A DNA stretch of 64,000 nt, taken from assembly GCA_015183035.1 (NCBI GenBank), contig JACZZP010000017.1, positions 2,142,548 to 2,206,547 of the forward strand. The letters are read 5' to 3'. Under the pieces are notes generated by a model. The model was not told the origin of the DNA. It saw nothing but the letters and a program-made list of their open reading frames with translations, and searched no databases. Each line of letters begins with the position of its first letter. The stretch's first letter is position 1. Origin of the DNA: Meloidogyne chitwoodi. Lineage: Eukaryota; Nematoda; Chromadorea; Rhabditida; Meloidogynidae. Of the stretch, positions 14,044-24,705 are shown piece by piece. The position numbers and the translations under genes were made by a program.

Positions 14044-15110
14044 TCATTTTTTGGTAAATGTTAGTTTTTTCTTATCAATTAATTTCATGTTATCAGCAAA
14101 CCATTCTCGAGTATAAATTTGCAGTACTGGAATTCCATCACTAAAAACAATACCCGGCCATTTAAGAACTTCTCCAAGGGAATTTATATGTGGTAATATT
14201 TCACGAACTATCGGATTTTGTTCATTTTTAATATTTAAAGCTATGCAAATACGAACATTCGAAGCACTAAACTTGTTTTTTAATTATCTTTTAATCTATG
14301 AAAAAATTAAACCGAAATTTATGCTCAGATTGATCCCAATCAGCAGGCTCCTCAAAAACTTCAGCGAGTATATCATCAAAAATGGAATCATCCGTGCATT
14401 CGCGAATAAAATCAGTTTGGCAATGCTCTGGATATAGAATTAGCAGCGGCCATACATGACGAACATCAAAGTCTATCTTTAAAAACCGTATGTTTTAATT
14501 CAATAAATTAAACAATAAACCTTGTCCGTCTTGACACTGCAAGATGGGACTTCATCAGTTCCACCAGATTCTTTATCATATATCAACGCCTAAAAATGAG
14601 AACAAGTGTCTATCATAAATGACCAAAAATCCACTTAATCAACAAGTTTCTACTACCTGAAGTGCTTGAATCTCTGTAGAATACTGGCCATCCGGACCAA
14701 CTTTGAGTTCCCTAATGAATGCAGGATGTTGATCTATTTCTTTGCACCATTCATCAAAGTTGAAAGGTTTTCCTTTGCTTGATTTCTCCTTTAAATAGAA
14801 CACTTGAAAGTTGAATTTAAGAAATTAACCTTTTTATCTGCCAAATCTTGCATAAATCTAAAGAAACAATAAAAAATAAAATTTTGACACTGATTTACGT
14901 CACACCAAAATATACTTCCCAAAAACAGAATCGGTCCCAAGTTTAATTCCAAATATTTATTTCAAAGTACGCAAAAGGTTCTTTGAAAAATAACATCATC
15001 ATCTTCAAAAAAACTTTCTGGAGGACGTAAATCATATTAATCATTTTAAATTAAAAAACTAATAATTACTTCTCGATGTCAGCATCAAGTTTTTCAGCTA
15101 AAGCGTCCAT
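14044..15110 (-). CDS. TTC4: TTC4/Cns1-like Hsp90 co-chaperone lacking the TPR domain
   Basis: TTC4/Cns1 proteins link Hsp70/Hsp90 through a TPR domain followed by a C-terminal wheel domain. Exons join in frame: MDALAEKLDADIEK-FMQDLADKK, then KGKPFNFDEWCKEIDQHPAF, then ALQALIYDKE (all typical of the TTC4 N-terminus), then at once HVWPLLILYPEHCQTDF, the start of the wheel domain (human TTC4: VLFLYPEYAQSDF), and a C-terminus VLQIYTREW..KKLTFTKK ending at TGA 14044. The three TPR repeats that normally sit between the LIYDKE block and the wheel domain are absent; only a ~45-nt intron (about 14475-14520) lies there. All visible splice junctions keep the frame and there is no internal stop, so the gene looks functional but reduced. 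Either a genuine TPR-less paralogue or a local assembly deletion. Confidence 0.82.
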
Positions 15111-15536
15111 CGAAATTTATTAAAAATAAAATTTGTAACTTAAAACTATTATACAGGTACCATATGTATTCAGTATATTTATTAATATATAAATAAAAAC
15201 AATAAATAAAATTTTTTTATCATAGCTAAAGATAAAATATATTTTGCGTAAATTTACGTCATCAAAAAATATTGGAGAGCGGATATATTCGTTTATCTTA
15301 AATTGGTTCCGATTTATTATTTAAACGTAAATATTTTTTAAATAGAATTCGCTCTCCTTCAAATAAATAAATTCTGATAAATTTCATATTTAAAATGTGA
15401 TAGAAAAATCTTTTTCAGACGACAGGAAAATTTTGTGAATTATGGTTAGTTTTTGCCCGAAAATAAGAAAAATGGTATATACATAGTTCTTGGTTCTTTA
15501 GTTGTCTTCCATAAATCCCAAAGATCCGTTCAATGA

Positions 15537-16529
15537 CTAGAAGGCATCCCCGGGTGGTGGAGGTTGACTATCATCGTTTGAAGGTGAAATCGAAGGCTTA
15601 CCCTCGAACTGTTCTTCACCATTACGTCCTCCGGAGCGCATCGAAGCTGGCCGCATAAGGAACATACTAGAGCACGAATTTATTTTTTAAATGATATTAT
15701 ATAAAACATACATCATCGCAAACAGCCCCCAAGCCATAGCGATTAGCATCATATTTGAACCAACACTCGATGCAGGATCACCGGTACCCGTTGTACAATC
15801 TGAATTAAACGTATTTACTTTCTCATCTTTGAAACCGACTTCTTAAAATGAACTTAAGTAACGAAATAAACCCTCCAACGAAAGTTATATTTGTGATATT
15901 AAAATTGTATTAATTTTAAGGCAATCTTGGACAATTGGGGCGCCACCTCAAATAATCACCGTGGCATAGTAAAAACGCGTTTTTAGGGGTTTTCGAGGTC
16001 GCTGATCACGAATCTAATGTCAGTTTTTCTTATCAAATTTTTAAAAGCACAGATTTTATCAAGATTTTCGCTCATTTTCTGATTACATGATGGGCATAGT
16101 GGGGTTACAGACAGGAAAATGTTAAGTTATTGTAAATATTGAATAGCAGATTCTTTTTTGTTAATAAGCTGAGCAATTTGTAAAATATCCATGATAAAAT
16201 CTGTGATTTTTAAAATTTGATAAAATGATAAGGATTAGTGATAAGATCAGATTCGTGATCAGCGACCTCGAAAACCCCTAAAAACATATTTCTACTATGC
16301 CACGGCGATTATTTGGGGTGGCGCCCAAATTGTCCAAGATTGCCAATTTTAAGATAAATAAGTCTGGTACCTGTTTCTGTACAATCCGTTTGTGAATCGC
16401 GAAGCTAAAATACAAAATTATTTATTTCGAACGAAAACAACAGATGTAATAGATTGTTTTAAAACTAACAATAGAAAGAATTCGACGCATCAGCGATTCA
16501 TGATTGAATAGACATTCACAGGGATCCAT
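15537..16529 (-). CDS. SMIM14: Small integral membrane protein 14
   Basis: Single-pass ER membrane protein of poorly known function, conserved in animals. Start ATG at 16529 gives MDPCECLFNHESLMRRILSI, matching human [20 protein letters not shown]. A 34-nt exon (about 16406-16373) gives RDSQTDCTET. The next exon gives DCTTGTGDPASSVGSN and a hydrophobic segment MMLIAMAWGLFAM, then FLMRPASMR and a Pro-rich tail SQPPPPGDAF ending with TAG at 15537. The order (Cys-rich head, TM, RPP-like motif, proline tail) is that of SMIM14. The intron between the second and third exons holds a 425-bp inverted-repeat element. Confidence 0.9.
15920..16344. mobile_element. Long-TIR non-autonomous DNA transposon in SMIM14 intron (8-bp TSD)
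   Basis: The ends are GGCAATCTTGGACAATTGG at the left and its near-exact inverse at the right. The inverted arms run about 105 bp each, through ..CCTAAAAAC..CGAGGTCGCTGATCACGAATC... The element is flanked on both sides by the identical 8-mer AATTTTAA (15912-15919 and 16345-16352), a target-site duplication. There is no coding capacity. A second member of the family is at 41812-42250. An 8-bp duplication points to a hAT-like or similar transposase supplied in trans. Confidence 0.9.
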
Positions 16530-18312
16530 TAGTTTTGAATAATTGAATAATCTAATTAAAAAATAACTTTAGAAAAATGTAAATATGCGAAATTAGAAAT
16601 GTTTGAATTTGTATAAAACTAGCTGTTAGATAAAACACATAAAAACTGTTGGATAATATATATGTAAATTAATTTCACATAATAAATTAAATGTAAAAAA
16701 CAGGGAAACGATAACCTAATATTGTTAGTAAGAGCTGAGAACGGCCAATTATCACAAAAATACACGTCGACAAATTGATTAAGTCAAGCAACGATTAGGT
16801 TTAAATTCTCGCACACTCTACATTATACTATTTCTCACTCTGTTTCCTTCTTACGCAGACTCTCCATAAATTAAAACACCCGACTAGGCGAAAAGTAGTC
16901 TCTAGTTTCCTCTTTATCTTTAATTCTCTTTATTTATCATACTATTCCGAGCCTAGTCACCGACGCCTGCACAGTGGTTACACTCAGCACATAGAAAAAT
17001 TTGTGTAGTCTCTCGTTTTTCTTTTTCTCTATAATTTAATCTCTCGTTTTAAGCATTACTCTCGTTTTTCATTTTACCCAGAAATGAGGTTACCTACTTT
17101 AAAATCCAATATCTCGAAAACGGCTTATACGATTTTAAATCTGTCTATCCATTTTATAGATAATTGTTTCAAGATTTTGTTCAAAAAATTTTATAGGCTC
17201 ATATACATTTTTTGGAGAATTAATACAGCTTTAATTTCAAATGAAAACAAGAGCAAAAATTTGTAAGAATGCGCATGAAAAAGCTTAATTTTGACCAATT
17301 ATGACGTAACTCATAAAGCTGAGTCGTCTGAAACCAAAATAAAAAAGATTGGAAAGATTTGAAGGAAGTTATGATCAAAAACATAGTAAATGATCAGGAT
17401 TTTCAATAAACCATAACTTATCCAAATGAAGTTATTTTTTCTTAAAATTTTGTAGAGTTGCATAGTAACAATAGGGCTACAAAATTACAAAACTAGAAAA
17501 AATATGGATTGGGGGATCCTGTTTTAGGAGCTACAATTTTCATCGTAGTAGTAAAATTATTAAAGAGATCAACGATTATCTAAGAAAAATTATATGAGAT
17601 TGTTCAATTTTTAATGCTGAGTCGATTAAAACCAAAATTAAAGTGATTGAATAACTTTGAAGAAAGTTATGGCCAAAAATATGGCAATCTTCATCGATTT
17701 TCAAAAAATCATAACTCAGCTATTTAAGTTTGTACGCAGCTCAAAATTTGTACAATTGTAGTAAAGATATAGTGCTACAACTATACAAAGTTTGAAAAAA
17801 TTTAACGAAGAATTTCTCATATTATAAGTTCCTAATAATTCCCCTTATAGAAGAGAGAAATTTCTCTCATTGACCATTTTATAACCTTTATTGCTTTTTG
17901 ACCCTTTTGCAATTTTTTACGCTGCTGACCATTTCTCCTTCTCTCTTTTTTATTTCCAAGCATCTCACCGTTGCCTAACCTACCAGATATGACGGCTAAC
18001 GCATACCTATTTTTCCTCTGATGCTATGACACTTTTTCAACTGAGTGTAACCACAGTGCGCCTGCAGTAAACGGAACAGGCCAGCTCAGAGCTGGCAACA
18101 CTGAAATGGCAACACTGAGGTGACCCCTACCGTCATTATAATACTGAGTTGAGTCTGAGAACAGTCAGAGGCGCGTTTGAAAGGAGAGAGTGTGCGAAGA
18201 TAAGAGAGAATATTTACCCAGAATCATTCCTACCAATGCCATTTAAGTCTTCAATTACATATAATATTTTAATTAAATTTAAATGTTTTAGGATTAATTA
18301 CATACTTGAAAA
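16530..18312. repeat. Spacer with Mutator-like relic and diverged ~300-bp tandem repeats
   Basis: Divergent spacer between SMIM14 and the DNAJC17-like gene. 16880-16970 holds a decayed copy of the family seen intact at 49134-49276: CCGACTAG start and the shared core GTAGTCTCTAGTTTCC..TTAATTCTCTTT. From about 17290 to 17830 two diverged units of about 300 bp follow each other; each has CTGAGTCG..AAACCAAAAT, GAAG.AAGTTATG and CATAACT..AAATTTTGTA..GGGCTACAA-like blocks. The open frame at 17084-17266 falls inside this repeat-like DNA and is not called. The stretch nearest 18312 should hold the J-protein promoter. Confidence 0.6.
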
Positions 18313-18957
18313 ATGTCTAAACAAAAAAATACTATCGACTTTGATCCATATAAAGTACTTCAACTACAATCCGGATGTACTTCATCACAAATTGACAAGG
18401 CATACAAGAAAATGGCATTAAAATGGCATCCAGATAAAAATCCTGATCAAAAGGAACGAGCTCAGCAGATGTTTTTAAAAATTTATCGTGCTTTTGAATT
18501 CCTGAAAGATGAGATAGCACGTGGGGATTATGACGAGAAAATCATTACAAAACGAAGACGAACAGAGTTTGAAGAGGCCAGACAAGCAACTAGTTCAAAG
18601 GAACGTCTTTTGCATCTTACAAAACTTCAAGAGGTATTATTTTAATATACATTTCTTTTTAACATGTTGATGATCCATACATTTTTCAAGGCAGAGAAAA
18701 AAGCAGCGGTAGCAAAAGCAGGAGAAAAACGCAAGTCTAACATTACGGATTCTTTAATCGATGAATTACGGAGAGAAGGTGCTAAAATGATGCAACAGAT
18801 GAAGGACGATCATGAAAAACAACAGAGGCAAGAAAATCGACTCTTTTCCGGGCAATTTCGGCAGCAGCATAAAGAATATCAGCAAGATCTCTCAAAGGTG
18901 ATCAGCAATGACGTAGATGAGTTAGAACGAGCGCTGTTTGGAGGGAATGTAATTTGA
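18313..18957 (+). CDS. DNAJC17: DNAJC17-like J-domain protein without RRM
   Basis: Two exons (18313-18633, 18691-18957), 195 residues. The N-terminal J domain has FDPYKVLQLQSG, helix II QIDKAYKKMALKW, the HPD motif in WHPDKNP, and FEFLKDEIARGDYD. A charged coiled coil follows (KRRRTEFEEAR..), then a segment SNITDSLIDELRREGAK that parallels the TLEQEIERLREEG segment of human DNAJC17, a spliceosome-associated J protein. The family normally continues into an RRM and reaches about 300 residues; here the frame ends at TGA 18957 with ERALFGGNVI and no RRM is present in the next 160 bp. Likely role: Hsp70 co-chaperone in the nucleus (inference from family). First of three close plus-strand genes. 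Confidence 0.75.
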
Positions 18958-19116
18958 TTTTTGTTTATTCAATTATTGTATTTGTAAATAATAAACTTTG
19001 CTAAGATTAGATATTTTATCTCGAGTCGTAAAAGCGATTTTTCGTTACTTATTGTTAACTTTTTCCCTTGTAGTTCTACTATATTTTGCGTGTAATTGAT
19101 ATTTAATAGGTCATTT

Positions 19117-19896
19117 ATGTCTGGGCCCCTTGAAGAAGTTAGATGCGAAAACACCGAATTGGTTGAGCGGATATCAACAGAAGTTTTACGAATGAATGTG
19201 AGTAAATGATATAGGAATGTTTAACTTATTTTTATCAAGTTTATGAAGCGAACGACGGTGCGTCTTGAGAAACAGCTGAAGGCTCAGCAGCAACAGAAAG
19301 CTCGTGAAGCAATCTTTACTGGTATAATGGCTGTGGACCCTCCTAAATTTTATCCAACTGCCGAGCATATAGATGACGACCCGAACTGGTAGGAAACTAA
19401 CAATATTTTCAATATTAAAATAATTACCATAGGACTCTCTGTGGTATAATGAGCGAATGTCGTTACACTGTATTAGAGAATATGCGATTCGGGCGTTTCT
19501 CTTTTAAGGGTCAAAACCCAGAGATCGAGGTAATTTTTGCAAGCTTTTGTATGACGTCTCTAAAATTTTATTTACAGAAGTTGATGGAGTTTCACGAACG
19601 CAGAAGACTTTGTTTACCTGATTTAGAGCCGAAAAAAAGTGATGAAGAAGATGCCGGCGGAAGGTTTTTGTTGAAGCAGATTTTCTCCTTTAAAATTATG
19701 ATTTTTCAGTGATTCTACTGAAGATGGACAAATCAGCGATGAAGACGAAAAACCGGTTTTAACTAGAAGGAAAAGGAAAGGTAATTCTGAAGCTGTAAAG
19801 AATTATTCTGAAAATTCGAACAAACGATCAAAGGGAAAGAATTGGGACGGAGGACGTTTTAACTTTATGGGAAGGTATTCGGAGAATAGAGTTTGA
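19117..19896 (+). CDS. Unrecognised coiled-coil/charged nuclear-type protein
   Basis: Five exons that join in frame: 19117-19197, 19240 to about 19387, about 19433-19528, about 19578-19661, and about 19710-19896. The protein starts MSGPLEEVRCENTELVERIS, an amphipathic coiled coil continuing through FMKRTTVRLEKQLKAQQQQK. A compact block follows, NWTLCGIMSECRYTVLENM and GRFSFKGQNPEIEKLMEFHE, which looks like a conserved domain core. The tail is acidic then basic: KKSDEEDAGG..DGQISDEDEK, LTRRKRKGN (possible nuclear localisation signal), ending RFNFMGRYSENRV and TGA. I do not recognise the family. It starts 160 bp after the J-protein stop and ends 161 bp before DPH3, on the same strand. Confidence 0.75.
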
Positions 19897-20057
19897 TCTA
19901 TAAAAAATTAAAGATATGTATTCATTAATTGTTTTTGCTTAAATTATTTTCAAAATATTTTACCATTTATAATACCGTTGCTATTCAACGATTGTATTAT
20001 TTTTGCATTTTAAAATATGAACCCACCTACATTCTTGGAGTAGTTTCAACTTTCAAA

Positions 20058-20391
20058 ATGGAAAATTCTGGTGAGCTCGTATTCCACGAAGAAGTTGAAA
20101 TTGAACAATTCGAATTCGATGAAGAGTCTAATACATACACTTATCCGTGCCCATGTGGTGACAGGTTGATTTATATCATTCATTTTTTATTTTTTTTTAA
20201 GATTCGAGATCACAAAAGAACAGTTGGAAGCTGGTGAGGACGTCGCTGTTTGCCCAAGCTGTTCGTTAATGGGTAGTTTTTAACCTTTGAGATAATTTTA
20301 TAATTATAAAGTGCGCGTCATTTACGATGTAGCTACATTTGGCACTTCGAAGTTTGTCAACAATGCTGTTTCAGTTGGTCTAATGGATTAG
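20058..20391 (+). CDS. DPH3: Diphthamide biosynthesis protein 3 (CSL zinc finger)
   Basis: Small electron donor protein for the Dph1/Dph2 iron-sulfur enzyme that starts diphthamide synthesis on EF2; also partners the Elongator regulator Kti11 function. Three exons. The CSL zinc finger is complete: [50 protein letters not shown], with four zinc cysteines as CxC..CxxC. Intron 1 splits DR/F (after GACAG) and intron 2 splits M/V after ATGG; both restore the frame. Length of about 83 residues is normal for the family. Stop TAG at 20389-20391. Confidence 0.96.
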
Positions 20392-20666
20392 ACAATAAAG
20401 TATAAATAAATACTTCGAATTAATAAATATTGTTATATTTTCGATTAATAAAATTTATTTTTGAATAAGGTACAAAATATAATATTTGACAAAATATTTG
20501 TAGGCAATAAAGTAAACATGCTTTATTACAAATAATTTAGTGTTTGCTTTTCAAAATCTGTTGTAAATTCTCTAAAGCTCTTTTTGTCAAATTATTAAGC
20601 GCGCCTTAACATTTATCTAGTTGCAAAATTTTGCCTTGATTTTCTTCCCAATGACGATCCACCTTA

Positions 20667-21992
20667 TTATTTTAATTTAGGTAACACTTTGTAGCATTTA
20701 AAGCCTACATAAGCATGAATTGTGAAATAGACAGCCAACCCCTCCGAATTAAATAGAAAATAGTATTTAAATAATAAACCTGAAGTAAATATTGGAGGCG
20801 GTGTTCTTGTTACAATTTTCCAAGTGTTACTGTTTAAGCAGTTAAAAGAGGGTTGTTTGTCGCCACTAGTTATTTCTTTGTTGATTTCATGTTTTTCAAG
20901 ATGTGACTCGTTTATACTTTTGCGCCGAAGTTGATGCACATCGTCGACACAGAACGGCAACATATTGGAATTGTTAGTTCCACCTAAACTACTACTCCCA
21001 GAACTTCGATTAGCCAAGATACCAGAACCGAGAGTCTTAAATTTCGTTTTGTTTATTAATTTTTCAAAGCTATAATAATTCAAAAAAACACATTTTAATT
21101 TTTGTCAAAATATAATGTTCCTACTTCGTCCAAATAAGTCTGAAATCGTAACGATATTCGCAACTGCCAGAAATTGAAGAGGAAGAAAATTACCAATATA
21201 GAGCAAATTATGGCACAATGAACATAATAAGGTGCCAAATTAGGATGCATATCTAGATAATTTGTTTAAATCGATATCTTGATATTATTTACTTACTGTC
21301 AAACGCCCAATTCAGGACCTAATTTAAAAGGAAATTTTTTTAATAATGTATAAAACTAGAAAAATAATCTTTGGCACTATTTTACTTTTTCGGTACCAAA
21401 AACTATGAATTTTAGTAAATAAACATTAACCATGATTATGTAGAGAGGCTTGAAAATTAAGAAAAAGAGAAAAACAATCGTTGCATAAACATCCAAAAAT
21501 AAGTGAAAAAACTAAAAATCCATTTAGTATCAAATAAAATTTATAAAACTTACTGAGATGCCGATGATTGGCCAAAGTAAAAGAGGTTTATGCTTAAAAA
21601 TTGCAAGTGCTGAGATAATAACCACACCTAAAAATTATCAATTTCTTTTGAGTCTTGATAACATATACTAAATGGAATGATCATTACACAGAGGGCACGA
21701 CGAAACCAAATAGCCTCAAGAATACATAAAGCAATCACGAGAAGCATTCCAATACTTATGAAAAGCTTCATTCCATTCTGAAACGATTAAAAATGAGTTA
21801 AAAATATATATTAAGTTACAGCTAAATGTAAAACACCGAAGAAGCAAAAGTGCGGATGGAAACATCGTCTAGTTATCTTATTTTCTCTTTTACTTCTAGC
21901 AAAAGAATTGCTGTTCACCATTATCTAAATAAGTTTAAATTCTGATTATTGTCAAAAAAGCAAAATATTCTCACCTCTTCCGTCTCTGTCAT
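20667..21992 (-). CDS. Multi-pass membrane protein, possibly LAPTM4/DUF7027-like
   Basis: Start ATG at 21992 (MTETEE), then an exon with MVNSNSFARSKRENKITRRC and CFHPHFCFFGVLHLA. After an in-frame junction comes a clear transmembrane exon (NGMKLFISIGMLLVIALCIL-EAIWFRR), a second (VVIISALAIFKHKPLLLWPI), further hydrophobic exons around 21470-21310 and 21230-21130, and a polar C-terminal exon (21083-20667) rich in Ser/Asn with GSGILANRSSGSSSLGG. The last part (VYFTIHAYVGFKCYKVLPKL) may be a fourth membrane segment or follow a short unrecognised intron. The Cys-rich juxtamembrane start and four-TM layout recall nematode LAPTM4/DUF7027 proteins, but no signature residue proves it. Internal exon borders are uncertain. 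Confidence 0.6.
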
Positions 21993-23321
21993 TTTTTTAT
22001 TTCCTATAACAAATTTTTCGTTACCCCTCGTTGTTAGGTATCTACAATTTTGCATTTAAATTGTCATTAATCCGTCGCGATAAATTATATGTAGTCAATG
22101 CCGCTTTCCTATAACTCCAAGGATATCCTTTGTCGGTTGATAAATATAAACAATAAATGCTTTATTGACTCTGTTTCAATAAACCTCAATTTATGTATAT
22201 GATGGATTTATCGCTATTTTTAGATATAATAATTAGTCACTAGTTGTACAACTTCATATACATACATAAGTGTAGCCAGGGGCAATTTGTGCCCACAAAA
22301 ATTTAGGCCTAACTGAGAATGTAAGCCTTCCTAATATTCGATAACATATGAGAATATAAAACAAGATGAAAAACTAGCCCGCCAAAACTACCATGTAATC
22401 CATTTTTGACAATTCACCCAAAAAAGCGGGAGCGTTCTCTTCAAGCTCAATTGATGTTCCGATAACGCTGTATAATAAGCAAACTCCGCTATGCAATTAT
22501 TTATCACGCACATAGAAATCATTCGTGGATATTTAGTTTGCGCGACAACTATAAGAAACTAAAAAGGACCCTCGACAAAATATGTATATTGAAGAGGAAA
22601 AATTTAAATGAACAATATCGTTAAATGGGTGCTTAGAGATAGAAATAAGCGATAAACTAAAACATTAAAATAATTAAGAAATCGACAAATAAAATTCTGC
22701 GATTTTGTCAAATTTTAATAATTCTAAACAAACTTATTTAAAAGAAGGAAAAGTATAAAGAATAAATATCCTGAAAAAGATCGACAAAAAACTAAAAGTG
22801 AAAGTGCGCCTATAGGGTGAAGAGCCAATTGTAAATGAAGGAGGAAAATAATAGAAACGAAGGGAATTGGAGCGAATAGCAGCTTTTCACTGGAAGATGG
22901 AAGCACTTTCTCATCCTCATTTGGTACGGATCCCTTAAAAAGGAAGAGATGGCAGCATACTTTCTTTTGCTTTTTTCAAAATAAGAGTGAGCTTCAAAAG
23001 CAAAGTATTTCGCTCGATTGGGTTTTTGTTTCATTATGAAGAAAATAGTAAAAGAAAGCGAAAAAATAGATGTAAAAAAATAAGGATATAAGAAAATAAT
23101 AGTCCTTGGAGGATCAATTTTTATTGGCGAGCTAATTGTAAGTAATAAAAATCATAGTAAACCCATCCATACATAAAACTAAAAGCTTCGGGAATATCTT
23201 AACTAGTAATTAAATTCTTACATTGGAAAATTTCACCAACTTTTTATATTAACACAATATCTCAAACAAATAACAAAAGGAAACCAACATTATCATATCA
23301 TAACCTTGATGTATCAACTTA
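21993..23321. other. Intergenic region
   Basis: About 1.3 kb of AT-rich sequence. Open frames at 22724-23034 (minus) show no domain and no splice context. No tRNA-like fold, transposon end or simple repeat array was found. It should include the promoter of the membrane protein gene and the RPL10A 3' end. Confidence 0.4.
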
Positions 23322-24138
23322 TCAGTAAAGGCGCTGCGGTGGGCCCATAGTCGACTTGATGTGCAGCGAGCGAACATTCTGCCAGTTCTTTTTAAGCAAT
23401 GAGACGAGGAAATTTATTCCGAGCGAGATGTTTGCAACTAATTCCTCCTGTGTCATCTCCACGTGTCCAATCGCAACGGCCAAGCAAATAACCTTTAAAC
23501 ATAACAAATATAATGGAAAAGAACTAACCTTTTTCATTTGGAATTTAACTGTTGCTTTTATCTCATCAACTTTCACTGTCAAATTATCGTTGTGAGTCAC
23601 AACAGACGGGAATTTCCCAGCTTTGTTCAATCCAGGACCGAGAATACGCGGGATCTGCCTAAAATAAACAATTTTTATCTAATTAGAAAACAGACTTTAT
23701 AAGAGATTCCGAAGCGAGAAATGCGTTATATCGCTTACAGAGGCCTTTAATCAATTTCGCGTCCTTGTTCAACTTTTTCAAATCGTCAGCCGTCATACAC
23801 GGGAGCCTAAAGTACAAGTATATTCATCATTATAAAACAAACCCATTCGCGTTCGCTTCGTCGCAGTGCTTCTGATCACCAAGGATACACACCTTTACCT
23901 GCGGGCGTGGAATATATTTGAGCCTAATAATTAACAATAATTACAAGTTCTATTATCATTCTAGAAACCTGACAGTTCCACTGAAACGCTTATCCTTTTT
24001 CGGATCATAATTCTTCAATCCAATTTGAAGCTCTACAGTCTCGCGAAATTTACGCTTTTTTTCTGTCGATTTCTTTAACAACTCAGCCACACACTCGTTA
24101 AGCGTTTCACGAGATATTTTGCTGCTTCCAGATGACAT
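23322..24138 (-). CDS. RPL10A: 60S ribosomal protein L10a (uL1)
   Basis: Large-subunit ribosomal protein of the L1 stalk, which helps release deacylated tRNA. Exons in order from ATG 24138: [142 protein letters not shown] and [14 protein letters not shown] with the stop at 23322. Near full-length identity in pattern to animal RPL10A, about 216 residues. Introns are very short; the one inside MKK/VICL is about 36-38 nt. Confidence 0.97.
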
Positions 24139-24705
24139 TTCAGTTGATAATCTTGTAGTTAATATTTATTGCTAAAATGGTTTTAAATTTGTAAATGATA
24201 AAGTATCAATAATGAACATGTAAAATAAATAATTTGATAAAAATTAATTTAACTCGAAATCAATTTATCAAATGAATCATAAAATTGATTACTTAATCAC
24301 AGTAAAGCACTTCAATTAAACTTGAAGTCGAAAATCTTATTTAATAATTAAAATCAATATTGAAAAAAGGTTCATTAGTGTCTTAACCCAATGGAAATCT
24401 TAAGTCATAAATGATAAAAGGAATAAGATACAAAGAATCACCCAGCGGCTAATTTTACTTTCTGATCTAAAATTAATTTATTTGAACATAATTGAACTTT
24501 TCTCAAAATTCATATACATAAATTGTAAACTAAAAATAATAAAACCGCTGAACTGAAAACCGGTATAAAATAGAAATAACTAAAACTACAAAATATTCCA
24601 ATCCATTCAAATAAATCAATCGCATCTTTCTTAAATCAGCACCTTAATATTGTTTAACGAAATTATCAAAACAAAACTTGTATGAATATTTCAAACATAA
24701 CATAT

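Noticed and set aside
17084..17266. 60-codon plus-strand frame
   Set aside because: Falls in repeat-like spacer DNA and has no recognisable motif.
22724..23034. Hydrophobic minus-strand frames in the spacer before RPL10A
   Set aside because: Composition typical of AT-rich chance frames; no start or splice support.
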